64,000 nucleotides of DNA from Caballeronia concitans (GCF_001544615.1 NZ_FCNV02000010.1:124001-188000); one strand, 5' to 3'. Shown: positions 9,591 to 18,251, counted from the first letter of the stretch. Program-made: numbers and translations. The notes: a model not told the origin generated them from the letters alone.

Positions 9591-9599
9591 TGCTATAAT
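9591..9599 (+). promoter_or_regulatory. Extended -10 promoter for rpoD
   Basis: TGCTATAAT is a consensus extended -10 element (TGnTATAAT) immediately after the dnaG stop. No good -35 is visible 17 bp upstream, which is normal for extended -10 promoters. Initiation here would give rpoD an untranslated leader of about 420 nt. No gene was recognised in 9600-10024. Confidence 0.6.
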
Positions 9600-10024
9600 C
9601 AATAGTTCTAAAATCGTGGCTTTCTTCAACCGGATGGTCCTGTTTTCGCCGGCGCAAACGTCGAAGGAAATGGAAGCGATGAAGAGTGGCAACGTCGGGC
9701 GGGGAAGAGTTTTCGGAAGGTTGCAGCAAAGCGCTGGCTGAGTGGGCTGTCGAGGCAAGGTTGAAGCCGCGAGCGCAGTGAATGCGTCGTTAAGCGGGCC
9801 GAGACACAAAGAACGGGCGGGTAAGCACGCCGACGAACAGACGGGCGCAAGGTAAGCGGCTGCTATGGCGGGTAGGGCGATTCGCGATCGAGCGCATCGC
9901 GTTCGAACCGCGATAGGGCCCCGGGCAGGGCACGCAGCAGGTCGGCACGAAGCAGCGTGCGCATTGGGTATTCACGGTTCAATCGGTTGCCATCCGGCAG
10001 CCGCGAGTCGAGACTAAAGCCTGT

Positions 10025-12079
10025 ATGGCGAACTCCATGACGAAAAAGCTGAACGATGTACCCGTCGAAGACGACGCAACGCAAAACGCAGAGCCTGCCG
10101 CCGCACCTGCGGCGAAGGTCGAGAAGGCCCGCGCTCGCGATCGTCGCGCGAAGGAGAAGGCGCTGCTGAAAGACGCGTTTGCGTCGAGCGCGCCCGGCAC
10201 GGTCGAGGAACTCGAAGAGCGGCGCTCGAAGCTGCGCGCGCTCATCAAGCTCGGCAAGGAGCGCGGCTTTCTCACGTATGCCGAAATCAACGATCACCTT
10301 CCGGACAACTTCACGGAAACCGAGGCGATCGAAGGCATCATCAGCACGTTCAACGACATGGGCGTGGCGGTGTATGAACAGGCGCCCGATGCCGAGACGC
10401 TGCTGCTGAACGACAACGCGCCGAACGCATCTTCCGACGATGAAGTCGAGGAAGAAGCCGAAGTCGCGCTTTCCACCGTCGATTCCGAATTCGGCCGCAC
10501 GACCGATCCCGTGCGCATGTACATGCGCGAGATGGGCACGGTCGAGTTGCTGACGCGCGAGGGCGAGATCGAGATCGCGAAGCGCATCGAAGACGGCCTC
10601 AAGCACATGGTCATGGCGATTTCCGCCTGCCCGACGACCATCGCCGATATTCTGGCGATGGCCGAGCGCGTGCAGAACGAGGAAACGCGTGTGGACGAAC
10701 TCGTCGACGGCCTGATCGATCCGAACGCGGAAGACACCGACGGCTTCTCCGAGCAGGAAGCCGAGGCGATCGAATCCGAGGAAGAGGAAACGGACGAGGA
10801 AAGCGACGAAGAAGAGGAAGAGGACGACGGCGCCGCCCAGGCGAGCGCGAACGCCGCGCAACTGGAGGCGCTGAAGCGTCAGTCGCTGGAGAAGTTCTCG
10901 CTCATCAGCGAGTGGTTCGACAAGATGCGCCGCGCGTATGAGAAGGAAGGTTATAAGTCGAAGGCCTACCTGAAGGCGCAGGAAGCCATTCAGACCGAGT
11001 TGATGTCCATCCGCTTCACGGCGCGCACCGTCGAGCGCCTGTGCGACACGCTGCGTGCGCAAGTCGACGAAGTGCGTCAGGTCGAGCGACAGATTCTGCA
11101 TACGGTGGTCGACAAGTGCGGTATGCCGCGCGCCGAGTTCATCGCCCGTTTTCCGGGCAACGAGACCGATCTCGACTGGGCGGACAAGGTCGTCGCGGAA
11201 GGGCATGCGTACAGCGCCGTGCTCGAGCGGAATATTCCGGCCATTCGCGAGCAACAGCAGCGTCTGCTGGATCTGCAAGCGCGCGTGGTGCTGCCGCTCA
11301 AGGATTTGAAGGAAACCAACCGTCAGATGGCGGCGGGCGAGTTGAAGGCGCGTCAGGCCAAGCGTGAGATGACCGAGGCGAACTTGCGCCTCGTGATTTC
11401 GATTGCGAAGAAGTACACGAATCGCGGCTTGCAGTTCCTTGACCTGATTCAGGAAGGCAATATCGGCCTGATGAAGGCGGTGGACAAGTTCGAGTATCGT
11501 CGCGGGTACAAGTTTTCGACGTACGCCACGTGGTGGATTCGGCAGGCCATCACGCGTTCGATTGCGGACCAGGCGCGCACCATCCGCATTCCGGTTCACA
11601 TGATCGAAACGATCAACAAGATGAACCGTATTTCGCGGCAGATTCTGCAGGAAACCGGTCTGGAGCCGGATCCGGCGACGCTTGCCGAGAAGATGGAAAT
11701 GCCGGAGGACAAGATCCGCAAGATCATGAAGATCGCGAAGGAGCCGATCTCCATGGAGACGCCGATCGGCGACGACGACGATTCGCATCTCGGCGATTTC
11801 ATCGAGGACAACAACACGGTCGCGCCGGCGGACGCTGCGTTGCACGCGAGCATGCGCGATGTGGTGAAGGACGTGCTCGACTCGCTGACGCCGCGTGAGG
11901 CGAAGGTGTTGCGGATGCGCTTTGGCATCGAGATGAGCACGGATCACACACTCGAGGAAGTCGGCAAGCAGTTCGATGTGACGCGCGAGCGGATTCGCCA
12001 GATCGAGGCGAAGGCGCTGCGCAAGCTGCGTCACCCGAGCCGGTCGGATAAGCTGAAGTCGTTCCTGGAAGGGAGTTGA
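10025..12079 (+). CDS. rpoD: RNA polymerase primary sigma factor
   Basis: A 684-residue sigma-70. Region 1.1 lies near the N-terminus and an acidic spacer at about residues 240-275 (runs of D and E) is typical of the non-conserved region. Region 2 is unmistakable ([59 protein letters not shown]). Regions 3 and 4 follow, ending in the -35-binding helix-turn-helix ([20 protein letters not shown]). The ATG at 10025 gives [10 protein letters not shown]; a second ATG at 10037 is equally possible because neither has a clear Shine-Dalgarno. Confidence 0.97.
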   Translation: MANSMTKKLNDVPVEDDATQNAEPAAAPAAKVEKARARDRRAKEKALLKDAFASSAPGTVEELEERRSKLRALIKLGKERGFLTYAEINDHLPDNFTETEAIEGIISTFNDMGVAVYEQAPDAETLLLNDNAPNASSDDEVEEEAEVALSTVDSEFGRTTDPVRMYMREMGTVELLTREGEIEIAKRIEDGLKHMVMAISACPTTIADILAMAERVQNEETRVDELVDGLIDPNAEDTDGFSEQEAEAIESEEEETDEESDEEEEEDDGAAQASANAAQLEALKRQSLEKFSLISEWFDKMRRAYEKEGYKSKAYLKAQEAIQTELMSIRFTARTVERLCDTLRAQVDEVRQVERQILHTVVDKCGMPRAEFIARFPGNETDLDWADKVVAEGHAYSAVLERNIPAIREQQQRLLDLQARVVLPLKDLKETNRQMAAGELKARQAKREMTEANLRLVISIAKKYTNRGLQFLDLIQEGNIGLMKAVDKFEYRRGYKFSTYATWWIRQAITRSIADQARTIRIPVHMIETINKMNRISRQILQETGLEPDPATLAEKMEMPEDKIRKIMKIAKEPISMETPIGDDDDSHLGDFIEDNNTVAPADAALHASMRDVVKDVLDSLTPREAKVLRMRFGIEMSTDHTLEEVGKQFDVTRERIRQIEAKALRKLRHPSRSDKLKSFLEGS

Positions 12080-12166
12080 TGCGCGCGCCGGGCTTGTATT
12101 GAGAGGCGTTGTAAGGCAAACTCGCAGACCTTCGAGAGTCAGCCTTGCGCATCGTTCTGAAGCATC

Positions 12167-12196
12167 AGAAAGCGCCGCATTGGCGCTTTCTTTTTG
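12167..12196 (+). terminator. Intrinsic terminator of rpoD
   Basis: AGAAAGCGCC pairs with GGCGCTTTCT (10 bp, 5-base loop GCATT), followed by TTTTT. It lies 88 bp after the rpoD stop and 25 bp before the tRNA gene. Confidence 0.85.
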
Positions 12197-12221
12197 CCTT
12201 TTTTGCCCTGCGTTCTGCGAA

Positions 12222-12298
12222 GGGCCGGAAGCTTAACTGGTATAAGCTGTCGACTCATAATCGACCGATAGTGGGTTCGAGTCCCACCCGGCCCACCA
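12222..12298 (+). tRNA. tRNA with CAT anticodon (elongator Met or Ile2)
   Basis: A full 77-nt cloverleaf including CCA. The acceptor stem is GGGCCGG/CCGGCCC, the D stem GCTT/AAGC, the anticodon stem GTCGA/TCGAC around loop CTCATAA (anticodon CAT at 12256-12258), and the T arm GTGGG-TTCGAGT-CCCAC. Met versus lysidine-modified Ile cannot be separated by sequence alone. Position 8, nearly always U, is A here. A tyrosine recombinase lies 1.4 kb downstream on the opposite strand, so this gene is the probable integration target of the following island. No second copy of its 3' end was spotted. Confidence 0.92.
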
Positions 12299-12388
12299 CA
12301 ACTTTCTTCGTTAATTCAAAGACTTAGCGCTATTTTTGTCCCACCAGTTTGCCTTCAGGGACACTCCAGGGACAATTTCGGGGACGAT

Positions 12389-12418
12389 GTGGGTCACGTG
12401 ACCCACTCGGGGCCCCGA
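12389..12418. repeat. Two abutting perfect palindromes
   Basis: GTGGGTCACGTGACCCAC (18 bp, 12389-12406) is directly followed by TCGGGGCCCCGA (12 bp, 12407-12418). Both are perfect inverted repeats with no spacer. They lie 91 bp after the tRNA in a gene-free stretch (12299-12937) where no protein was recognised, next to the expected island end. A protein-binding or recombination site is possible but unproven. Confidence 0.5.
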
Positions 12419-12937
12419 CGCCGGTATTTTCAGAAGGCCGTTCGACCGGGCCCACCCCGCCTGTCCACCGCTGCGCCATCAGTGTTTGGGCACCATGCAC
12501 TGCGTTTCTTGGGGCAGAGTTCGGCGCGGTGATTCTCCGGCCTTCTCGTATTGCCGCTCTACGCATTGGGAATTTTCATTGCGTATAAGCTTCGCCTTCG
12601 AACTTGGGGGCTACTATGCCGCGCTAGGGAGTGCACTGTCTCTCTGGGCGTGGATGCGGCCCTACCTGTATCGAGCCGGCGGAAACGTTCATCACTGGGC
12701 GAAAGCTACGTCTCTCATAAGCAGGGTCGGCTTTTGTAGGGCGGTTGGTGGTGTGGCGTGTTGGGGCTTCCTCTCCTTTACTTCGCCACAATCCACCGCT
12801 TGAGCAACGTTCTGCTTGGCTTGCGAGAATCTGCTGCTCAGAGAGAGTCGGAAACTTTGGCGCTGCTGTTGAGCGGTAGTCATAGCCGCTCCTCGCCTGT
12901 TACCCTTGGAGTCGCTCGCTCGTTTAAGCGTCGCGAA

Positions 12938-13498
12938 TCAAAGTGGACTGCCATCCTCTGACTCTTTAACGACGTAGAAGTGATCCCCCATCGGGCGGAC
13001 TGATTTGTCGGGCCTTTTCTCTAAGTGCGACTCCGCGTCGGTCGGATCGTAGGTTAGTGTGTAAGCGACACCCGGTGACAATGGAGCGGCGTCTAATCCC
13101 CAACTCCAGTTGCGCCGCACGCCCTCACCCGCAGTTGACGAAACTTCGATTTGGTGTGGGTACTTGACCAGCAGAAAATGAATGCGGTCGGGATCCAAGC
13201 CCAACGCCGAAAGCACAACGAACAGAACTCCAGCGAGCGGTGGCCCCAGAAATGCGGAGACCGCACGGCGCCATCTGCCATGAACGACGTTTTTGATCGT
13301 TCCGACTAGCCAAGCGACGACGAGCGGAGGAAACGTGAAAACGGACACAAGTAATATGACAAAGAGTGCTTTATCGACTTCCCAGATAGCGAGGCACAGT
13401 GTTATGTAACTGACCCACCACCAAAAGTGCAACGCGGAAATTCCGTCTGCCGTATTAATGTGCAGGTGGTATGTCGCGGGCGTTGGGTCTGTGATCAT
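12938..13498 (-). CDS. Hypothetical membrane protein
   Basis: An unrecognised ~186-residue protein. It has hydrophobic stretches suggesting three or four membrane helices (around HFWWWVSYITLCLAIW, ALFVILLVSVFTFPPLVV and PLAGVLFVVLSALGL) and then a soluble C-terminal region of about 85 residues. The ATG at 13498 was chosen because upstream in-frame sequence looks non-coding; no clear Shine-Dalgarno supports it. It lies between the tRNA and the integrase, where cargo genes of islands often sit. Function unknown. Confidence 0.5.
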   Translation of the reverse strand: MITDPTPATYHLHINTADGISALHFWWWVSYITLCLAIWEVDKALFVILLVSVFTFPPLVVAWLVGTIKNVVHGRWRRAVSAFLGPPLAGVLFVVLSALGLDPDRIHFLLVKYPHQIEVSSTAGEGVRRNWSWGLDAAPLSPGVAYTLTYDPTDAESHLEKRPDKSVRPMGDHFYVVKESEDGSPL

Positions 13499-13732
13499 GC
13501 GCTTGTAAGGGGACGTGGCTCGACGTTGCCCAGAAGAGATTGATGATCTCCAAAGGACGATTTGTCTCAATGGCGGCTGCCTGTTGATGCAATTGTCGAC
13601 GATCTGACGTTTGGTGTCGAATGCCCGCTATTGGCCGACAGTTGCCCGATGTGGATGGCGTCTGGCCGCCGCGTATGTTGCTCATCGGGCATGAGGACAG
13701 ATGTCTGCGATGCACCTGCGCTGAGAGGGCGG

Positions 13733-14749
13733 CTATTGCTTTGCCGTAAGCGGGGAAGTTAAAGGGTCGGTGAGCGCATTCTCTAGTCGTGCCATTTCCA
13801 GGTCGTTTTGGCTGCCGTCGATCCACTTGGCATAGGTGCGGAGAAACATCTCGACGGTGTGGCCGAGTTGCCGGGCGCAGAAGGCCGGCGTCATGCCGGC
13901 CATCAGCATGCTGGTCGCGTAGCTGTGCCGCATGTTGTATGGGCGGCGATAAAGGATGCCGAGGCGCTTGAGGATGCGCGCCCAATACACGCGCTGGAAC
14001 GCCTCTTCGCTGTGCCACGGCTGGCCTGTGCGCGGATCCTGGAACACGCGTCCGCCCGCAACCTGGGTAAAGGCCCGCTGACGCAGCAGGGCGGCGCGTG
14101 AGCGGCTGTTCAGGCGCACCAGCCGCGCCTCGGCCGTCTTGGTGCGGTTCTTTTCCTCACCGGCGACCAACACGCGCTCGATGGCGATCGTGTTGTCCTT
14201 GAAGTCGACATAGCGCCATTCGAGCCCATTGATCTCCGACGTGCGCAGCCCCGACCAGAACCACAGTTCGATGTAGTTGTGGATCTGCGCATCCATCAGG
14301 GCGGCCTCGGCAATGATCGCCTCGGACTCCTCGCGAGAGAACGGATCGGTCGGCTGACGTTGATGCTTGGCGCGCGTGACGGCTTCGGCGATATTGGTAG
14401 GGATCAACTCATCGGCGACTGCAATGCCGAGCGCCAGGCGCAGCACCGACACATAGTTGTTGATTGTCTTGCCCGAGAGTTCGCGGCGGCTGGCGATGGC
14501 CGTGAGGATGTGCGAGAGCTTCAGGCCACGCAGCAAAAGCGTGCCCATCGGGCGGCCACGGTTGTCGTACGGCGAGCGCGTCCAGAACTTGACGGCGGCA
14601 TCGTAGCCGATGCGCGTGGAAGTTTCGATGCGCGTCATGCCGAGCCATTGCGTGAGCCACGCCTCGACGGTAAGCCCCGCATCCTGCGAAGGCGACGCAT
14701 CAGGTGATCTCTGAACCGCCGATGCCTTCTTCACGCGCGCCTTTGACAT
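13733..14749 (-). CDS. Tyrosine recombinase/integrase, core-binding and catalytic part
   Basis: 338 residues covering the SAM-like core-binding domain and the catalytic domain. Visible catalytic elements are the first Arg in LRTSEINGLEWRYVDF, the box-II region YNMRHSYATSML (usual first His replaced by Tyr, Arg kept), GH in RQLGHTVEMF and the nucleophile Tyr in LRTYAKW. The missing N-terminal arm-binding domain is the separate ORF just upstream, in the same frame and divided from this one by a single TAG at 14753-14755. It points toward the tRNA, as expected of an island integrase. Whether this part alone is functional is doubtful. Confidence 0.85.
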   Translation of the reverse strand: MSKARVKKASAVQRSPDASPSQDAGLTVEAWLTQWLGMTRIETSTRIGYDAAVKFWTRSPYDNRGRPMGTLLLRGLKLSHILTAIASRRELSGKTINNYVSVLRLALGIAVADELIPTNIAEAVTRAKHQRQPTDPFSREESEAIIAEAALMDAQIHNYIELWFWSGLRTSEINGLEWRYVDFKDNTIAIERVLVAGEEKNRTKTAEARLVRLNSRSRAALLRQRAFTQVAGGRVFQDPRTGQPWHSEEAFQRVYWARILKRLGILYRRPYNMRHSYATSMLMAGMTPAFCARQLGHTVEMFLRTYAKWIDGSQNDLEMARLENALTDPLTSPLTAKQ

Positions 14750-14752
14750 CGA

Positions 14753-14995
14753 CTAATCGTCCGTCGGCGCTGGAGTCTCTTCCTCGGGGAAGTAGTAGTC
14801 CATGCTGAATGCGTCCGTCCTGATGCGCTCGCTGATTTCGGCGATGAGGCGGTTCGCGTACTTGATGTTTGCGGGCGTCGGCAGCATCGCCGCGCCGTTG
14901 ACCATGAGCGTGCGCCGGTAACGCACGCCGTTCGCCGTGAAGCTCAGGCGGATCGAGCTGTCTCTGACTTCTACCCCGCCGCTTGTTCTACCCAT
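14753..14995 (-). pseudogene. Arm DNA-binding domain of the split integrase (DUF3596-like)
   Basis: 80 residues resembling the N-terminal arm-binding domain of phage integrases: GVEVRDSSIRLSFTANGVRY, TPANIKYANRLIAEI and DYYFPEEE. In intact relatives this domain continues directly into the core-binding domain. Here TAG at 14753-14755 ends it and the integrase resumes in the same frame at ATG 14749, so a nonsense mutation in the linker is the simplest reading. It overlaps the upstream excisionase gene by 25 bp. Confidence 0.7.
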
Positions 14996-15186
14996 TTCTC
15001 GTAAGCTCTCAAATCAATAAACACACCGCCGTCAGGCGAGCGGCGATATTCACGTCCCTCGCGCCACTTGCCGTCCTCGATCTTGCGGCGAATCGCCTTC
15101 TCGGAAAGCCCCGTGATGACGGCGGCGAGCGAGACGGTGACGTAGTGCGCGGGCACGACGCGTTCGGATAGCTTCGTATCCATCAA
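14971..15186 (-). CDS. Excisionase-like helix-turn-helix protein
   Basis: 71 residues with an AlpA/Xis-type winged helix (VTVSLAAVITGLSEKAIRRKI followed by GREYRRSPDGGVFIDLRAYE). Such proteins direct an integrase toward excision. It lies immediately upstream of, and overlaps by 25 bp, the arm-binding domain of the integrase, the standard xis-int arrangement. The N-terminus (MMDTKLSERVVPA) leaves the choice between two adjacent ATGs open. Confidence 0.75.
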   Translation of the reverse strand: MMDTKLSERVVPAHYVTVSLAAVITGLSEKAIRRKIEDGKWREGREYRRSPDGGVFIDLRAYEKWVEQAAG

Positions 15187-15424
15187 CAGTAGTCCTAATG
15201 GTGGTTAGCGGTGCATGTGCTCGTCATTTCTGTTCTCTTGGTAAGGGTGCGGCTGTCGTGCGTCCCCGTGTGGGTTCAAACGGACGACGACTGTACCGTT
15301 GTGTTCCGCGAACATCCACTCATGAACGGGGCATTGCGCGCGAGTGCGGCGGCTCATCGGCCTCTTTCGTCCTTTCCTTAAGGAACGCGTTGCCGACTGC
15401 TGCATCCCATGTCCGTCTGCAAAG

Positions 15425-15721
15425 CTACTGCGTGAACCCGTCGCGTCGAGCGTGCGCAATGTCGAGCAATTCACCACGGAAGCCAGCTTGCGGTAGGGCA
15501 CGCGCCATATCGATCGCTTCATCCAGGTCCTCGAGCGACCGTGCATGCTCGATGCGGTCTCGCACTTCGGCGTACGTGGATGCTGGCGGCGCTTGCTCTT
15601 TTCCCGAAGGAGTCACCTTTGCAGCGGCAAGTGCGGCCAAATGGGCCGCCGCAGCGCGCACCGGGACCGGGACGTGGAAAAGCGTCGCCGCATGCGACGC
15701 TTTCTGAGATCGGCGTGACAC
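15425..15721 (-). pseudogene. Fragment of a phage protein, possibly RecT-like C-terminus
   Basis: The last ~60 residues (TYAEVRDRIEHARSLEDLDE onward to the stop) look like real coding sequence of the kind found at the C-termini of phage recombination proteins. The first ~35 residues are antisense to the phage gene at 15619 and look spurious. This suggests the 3' end of a minus-strand gene joined to foreign DNA near 15600-15625. The RecT suggestion is weak. Confidence 0.35.
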
Positions 15722-16053
15722 GCGATCAATCGTCGAAGTGGCAGCGACTGGCGCAGATTCCGGAAGCAGAGTTCGAAGCGGCGCTGCGCGATCCCGACAA
15801 GAAGCCGAGCACGGCCGCGCTCATTCGAGAGATTCGTGATCCCGCCGCCTCTACTGTCGCGAGACTTCCGGACGATTCGCTCTGGCTGTGGGGAAGGCTG
15901 CGCGACTTCGAACGTGACGGATACGCCTCGAAGGATCCGGTTGCGGTGTTCAGCGCAATGACCGATACGATGCAAGCTGATGTTCGTCGTATTGCGCCGA
16001 CGGCGATTGCTTTCCTATCCGCGATGATAGAAGGAGCAGACGATGAAGCATGA
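15619..16053 (+). CDS. Phage protein with ParB/replication-protein-like helix-turn-helix, truncated
   Basis: About 144 residues from a TTG start that has AAGGAG six bases upstream. The segment LSEIGVTRDQSSKWQRLAQI followed by EFEAALRDPDKKPSTAALI resembles the helix-turn-helix region of phage or plasmid ParB-like proteins, where it normally follows a longer N-terminal domain. The first ~25 residues are rich in Pro, Arg and Gly and look unrelated, so the 5' part has probably been lost. It overlaps the next gene by 11 bp. Confidence 0.5.
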   Translation: MQRQVRPNGPPQRAPGPGRGKASPHATLSEIGVTRDQSSKWQRLAQIPEAEFEAALRDPDKKPSTAALIREIRDPAASTVARLPDDSLWLWGRLRDFERDGYASKDPVAVFSAMTDTMQADVRRIAPTAIAFLSAMIEGADDEA

Positions 16054-16513
16054 CGCCAAAGCGGCCGGCACGCGCGACGCAATCGTCCGCACGGTACGGA
16101 GCACCATCACCGCCCTTGAGGTCGAAAACCTCGATTGCGTCGAGTGCAACGCGGTCGCCACGCGCGCCCGCGCCGCGCTCGAAAGCGGGCATGAATCCCT
16201 CTGCGCCCGTTACGGCTTCACGCAGTTTCTGCTGGACGTCACGCGGCGAGAATTGGCTCGTCGTTACGGTGCGCAATCCGAGGACACGCGAGCCATACAA
16301 GGCGAGCTGTTCACGGGCGTTCTTCAGCGCCGCTACCCGATCCCGCACGAGCAACGAGAAAATCCGCAGTACGTCCTACTGGAAGTGCTGACCACTCCGC
16401 AGGTGCATTGGAACGCGGCTCAACACCGCAAGGTGGGTCGCGCACATCTCAAGCATGCGGATGCACTTGAGGAATACGCTAATCGGCGAGGCAAGGGCGT
16501 CTCCGCCGCGTGA
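16043..16513 (+). CDS. Hypothetical phage protein
   Basis: 156 residues, starting at an ATG with AGGAG-like sequence (GAAGGAGCAGACG) upstream and overlapping the preceding gene by 11 bp. No domain recognised. It is mainly charged and helical, with a Cys pair (DCVECNAV) near residue 33. It belongs to a same-strand run of small genes (15619-18091) that looks like a phage early region. Confidence 0.6.
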   Translation: MKHDAKAAGTRDAIVRTVRSTITALEVENLDCVECNAVATRARAALESGHESLCARYGFTQFLLDVTRRELARRYGAQSEDTRAIQGELFTGVLQRRYPIPHEQRENPQYVLLEVLTTPQVHWNAAQHRKVGRAHLKHADALEEYANRRGKGVSAA

Positions 16514-16565
16514 GCCAGCTCGCTTCGCCGGAGCGCGCAGCATGCACTTGAATTAGGAGTACGAC

Positions 16566-16841
16566 ATGGTGGTTGATCAAAAACATTGGTCGCAAGATCG
16601 CAATCACGAATGGCGAGCCGTTCGACGCGAACGGCCATCCGTCACGCTGACGCAGGCCGAGCACGCCGCGCGGGTGCCGCTACGCGATGCGGAATCGACG
16701 ATCCATCAGATCATGCGCCGCCTGGCCGAGTTGCGGGAGCGTGACGCGCGGGCTCGTGCCCTCGTGAGCGACACCTCGGACATGCGACCCGGCGACGTGC
16801 TGCTCGACATTCTCGACGGGCTCGCTGCGGAGCCGCACTGA
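16566..16841 (+). CDS. Hypothetical phage protein
   Basis: 91 residues, ATG preceded by TAGGAG. No recognised domain; the middle is predicted helical and heptad-like (IHQIMRRLAELRERDARARA). It ends 16 bp before the RusA-like gene in the same direction. Confidence 0.55.
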   Translation: MVVDQKHWSQDRNHEWRAVRRERPSVTLTQAEHAARVPLRDAESTIHQIMRRLAELRERDARARALVSDTSDMRPGDVLLDILDGLAAEPH

Positions 16842-16857
16842 GATCGCTGAGCGCGAC

Positions 16858-17325
16858 ATGACCGTCATCGCCTTCACGATCCTCGGCGAATGCGCGAGCA
16901 AGGCCAACAGCCGCGCGATCGTCACGCGCCGTTTGCGTACGGCCACTGGCGAAGTGCGGTTACGGCCCGCATCGATCAAGTCGGACAAGGCGCGCGCGTA
17001 CGAACGCTCCGCGTTGCGGCAGATTCCCGTGCAATGCCGGATGCGCCTGGCTGGTCCGTTGCGCATCACGCTGAAGCTGTTCTACGCCAGCGAGCGGCCC
17101 GATCTCGCCGAGGACCTGTTGCTGGACGTGCTGCAGGACCGCTGGGCGTATGTCCAGCGCAATGGCGTGAAGGTGCGCGAGCGCGTGCAGGACGGTGTCT
17201 ACCTCAATGATCGTCAGATTCGGGAGAAGCACGTCTATCACGGCATCGATCGCACGCATCCGCCCGCGGAGATCGTCATCGAGCCGCTCGCTGAGCCAAC
17301 GGCTGATCTGTTCGGAGATCCATGA
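16858..17325 (+). CDS. RusA-family Holliday-junction endonuclease-like protein
   Basis: 155 residues resembling phage RusA resolvases, which cut four-way junctions with metal-coordinating Asp residues. Supporting elements are the N-terminal GECASKANSRAIVTR, the central Asp-rich helix (RPDLAEDLLLDVLQD) and the C-terminal VYLNDRQIREKH with a Lys/His-rich tail. The spacing of Asp residues fits the family, although the canonical D-x-D-N pattern is altered (PDLAED). Adjacent genes are overlapping phage genes of unknown role. Confidence 0.65.
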   Translation: MTVIAFTILGECASKANSRAIVTRRLRTATGEVRLRPASIKSDKARAYERSALRQIPVQCRMRLAGPLRITLKLFYASERPDLAEDLLLDVLQDRWAYVQRNGVKVRERVQDGVYLNDRQIREKHVYHGIDRTHPPAEIVIEPLAEPTADLFGDP

Positions 17326-17552
17326 TGAACCCGCTGTTCCGCGACATGCGCATCGCGCATGGCGAGCACTTGCGCGCACGCGCCGTTCACGATGTGCCGC
17401 GCCTGCGTCGCGCCTTGCACCTGATCAGCCGGATTGCCGAGCAGGAAGGCGGCAAGCCCGCCATGCAGCGCATTGCCAAACTCGCCCGTTCGGCGCTGGT
17501 GGTGTCGACGCCACCGGATGGCGATGCTGGCCCGGACACCGATCACGTGTGA
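17322..17552 (+). CDS. Hypothetical phage protein
   Basis: 76 residues. Its ATG overlaps the stop of the RusA-like gene by four bases (ATGA), implying coupled translation. No domain recognised; helical and Arg-rich (RLRRALHLISRIAEQEGG). Confidence 0.55.
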   Translation: MMNPLFRDMRIAHGEHLRARAVHDVPRLRRALHLISRIAEQEGGKPAMQRIAKLARSALVVSTPPDGDAGPDTDHV

Positions 17553-17564
17553 AGCGAGACGACC

Positions 17565-17771
17565 ATGAAGCTGTTCGATGTGCGATTTGCAGAAGCGCCG
17601 CGGTTGCCCACGCCCGGCGAGCAGGTGCGCGCTGAAGCGCGGCGCCGGGGCGGCCACTACGCGCGCAACGCCAACCACTATGCGGCGGTGGCCGAACGCT
17701 GGTACGGCCGGCGACCGCTGCACGGCGAGGAGCGGCGGGTCATGTTCGACGACGTGTTCAGCAACGGGTGA
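17565..17771 (+). CDS. Hypothetical phage protein
   Basis: 68 residues, starting 12 bp after the previous stop with GAGACGACC before ATG. Unrecognised; basic, with many Arg, Tyr and His residues (RRGGHYARNANHYAAVAERW). It continues the phage early gene run. Confidence 0.5.
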   Translation: MKLFDVRFAEAPRLPTPGEQVRAEARRRGGHYARNANHYAAVAERWYGRRPLHGEERRVMFDDVFSNG

Positions 17772-17777
17772 GCGGCC

Positions 17778-18251
17778 ATGTCCGGCGACCGGCCACGCGC
17801 GCGGACCCGCGCCTCGGTTTCAGCGGCGGCACGCCCCGTCATGATGCTGCTCACGCGCCTCGAAGGCGTGCGTCAGGTTGCGCCCGGCCGCTGGCGGGCA
17901 ATGTGCCCGGCGCACGAAGGGCATCGGCCGGCGCTCGCCATCACCGAGACCGCCGACGGCACCGTGCTGATGCACTGCTTCGCGGGCTGCGGCGTCACCG
18001 AGATCGCGGCGGCACTCGAGCTGAACCTCGCCGATCTGTTTCCGCCGGATTGGCGCGACGGCCCGGGCGGAACGCAGCGCACGCTGACCCCTTGCGTGCT
18101 CATCCAGCTTGACCTCGTGGACGTGACGCTTGAAAGGATCGATGAGATAGGCAGTAACGGACATGGTTGTTTCGGTCGTGCAGTTCAACGTGGTGTTCAT
18201 GCGGCGATAGGAGTCTTGGGATCGAGCCGCTTGGCGATGTGGGCCAAATAG
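17778..18251 (+). pseudogene. Phage primase-like zinc-finger protein, truncated and chimeric
   Basis: The first ~104 residues carry the zinc-binding domain of phage primases: PGRWRAMCPAHEGHRPALAI and VLMHCFAGCGVTEIA supply the CxxH and CxxC metal ligands. Intact relatives continue into a longer protein. Here homology ends near 18091 (after GPGGTQRTLTP), and the rest of the frame reads antisense through the 5' ends of two minus-strand phage genes. A deletion or inversion junction at about 18088-18095 is the likely cause. Confidence 0.65.
18091..18202 (-). pseudogene. 5' fragment of a minus-strand phage gene (MSVTAYLID...)
   Basis: Reading from ATG 18202 (or ATG 18166) gives MNTTLNCTTETT then MSVTAYLIDPFKRHVHEVKL, which looks like the start of a small phage protein. 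After about 37 residues the reading enters the antisense of the primase fragment, so only the 5' end remains. It lies just downstream of the 84-residue gene at 18197-18451, with which it overlaps by six bases. Confidence 0.45.

Noticed and set aside
9863-12034. A 723-codon ORF antisense to rpoD and similar long antisense ORFs in GC-rich genes.
   Set aside because: They mirror strongly coding sense genes and reflect third-position GC bias, with no independent support.
12349-12588. A 79-residue ORF after the tRNA.
   Set aside because: Composition is that of GC-rich non-coding sequence, with no ribosome site, no recognised domain and overlap with the palindromes.
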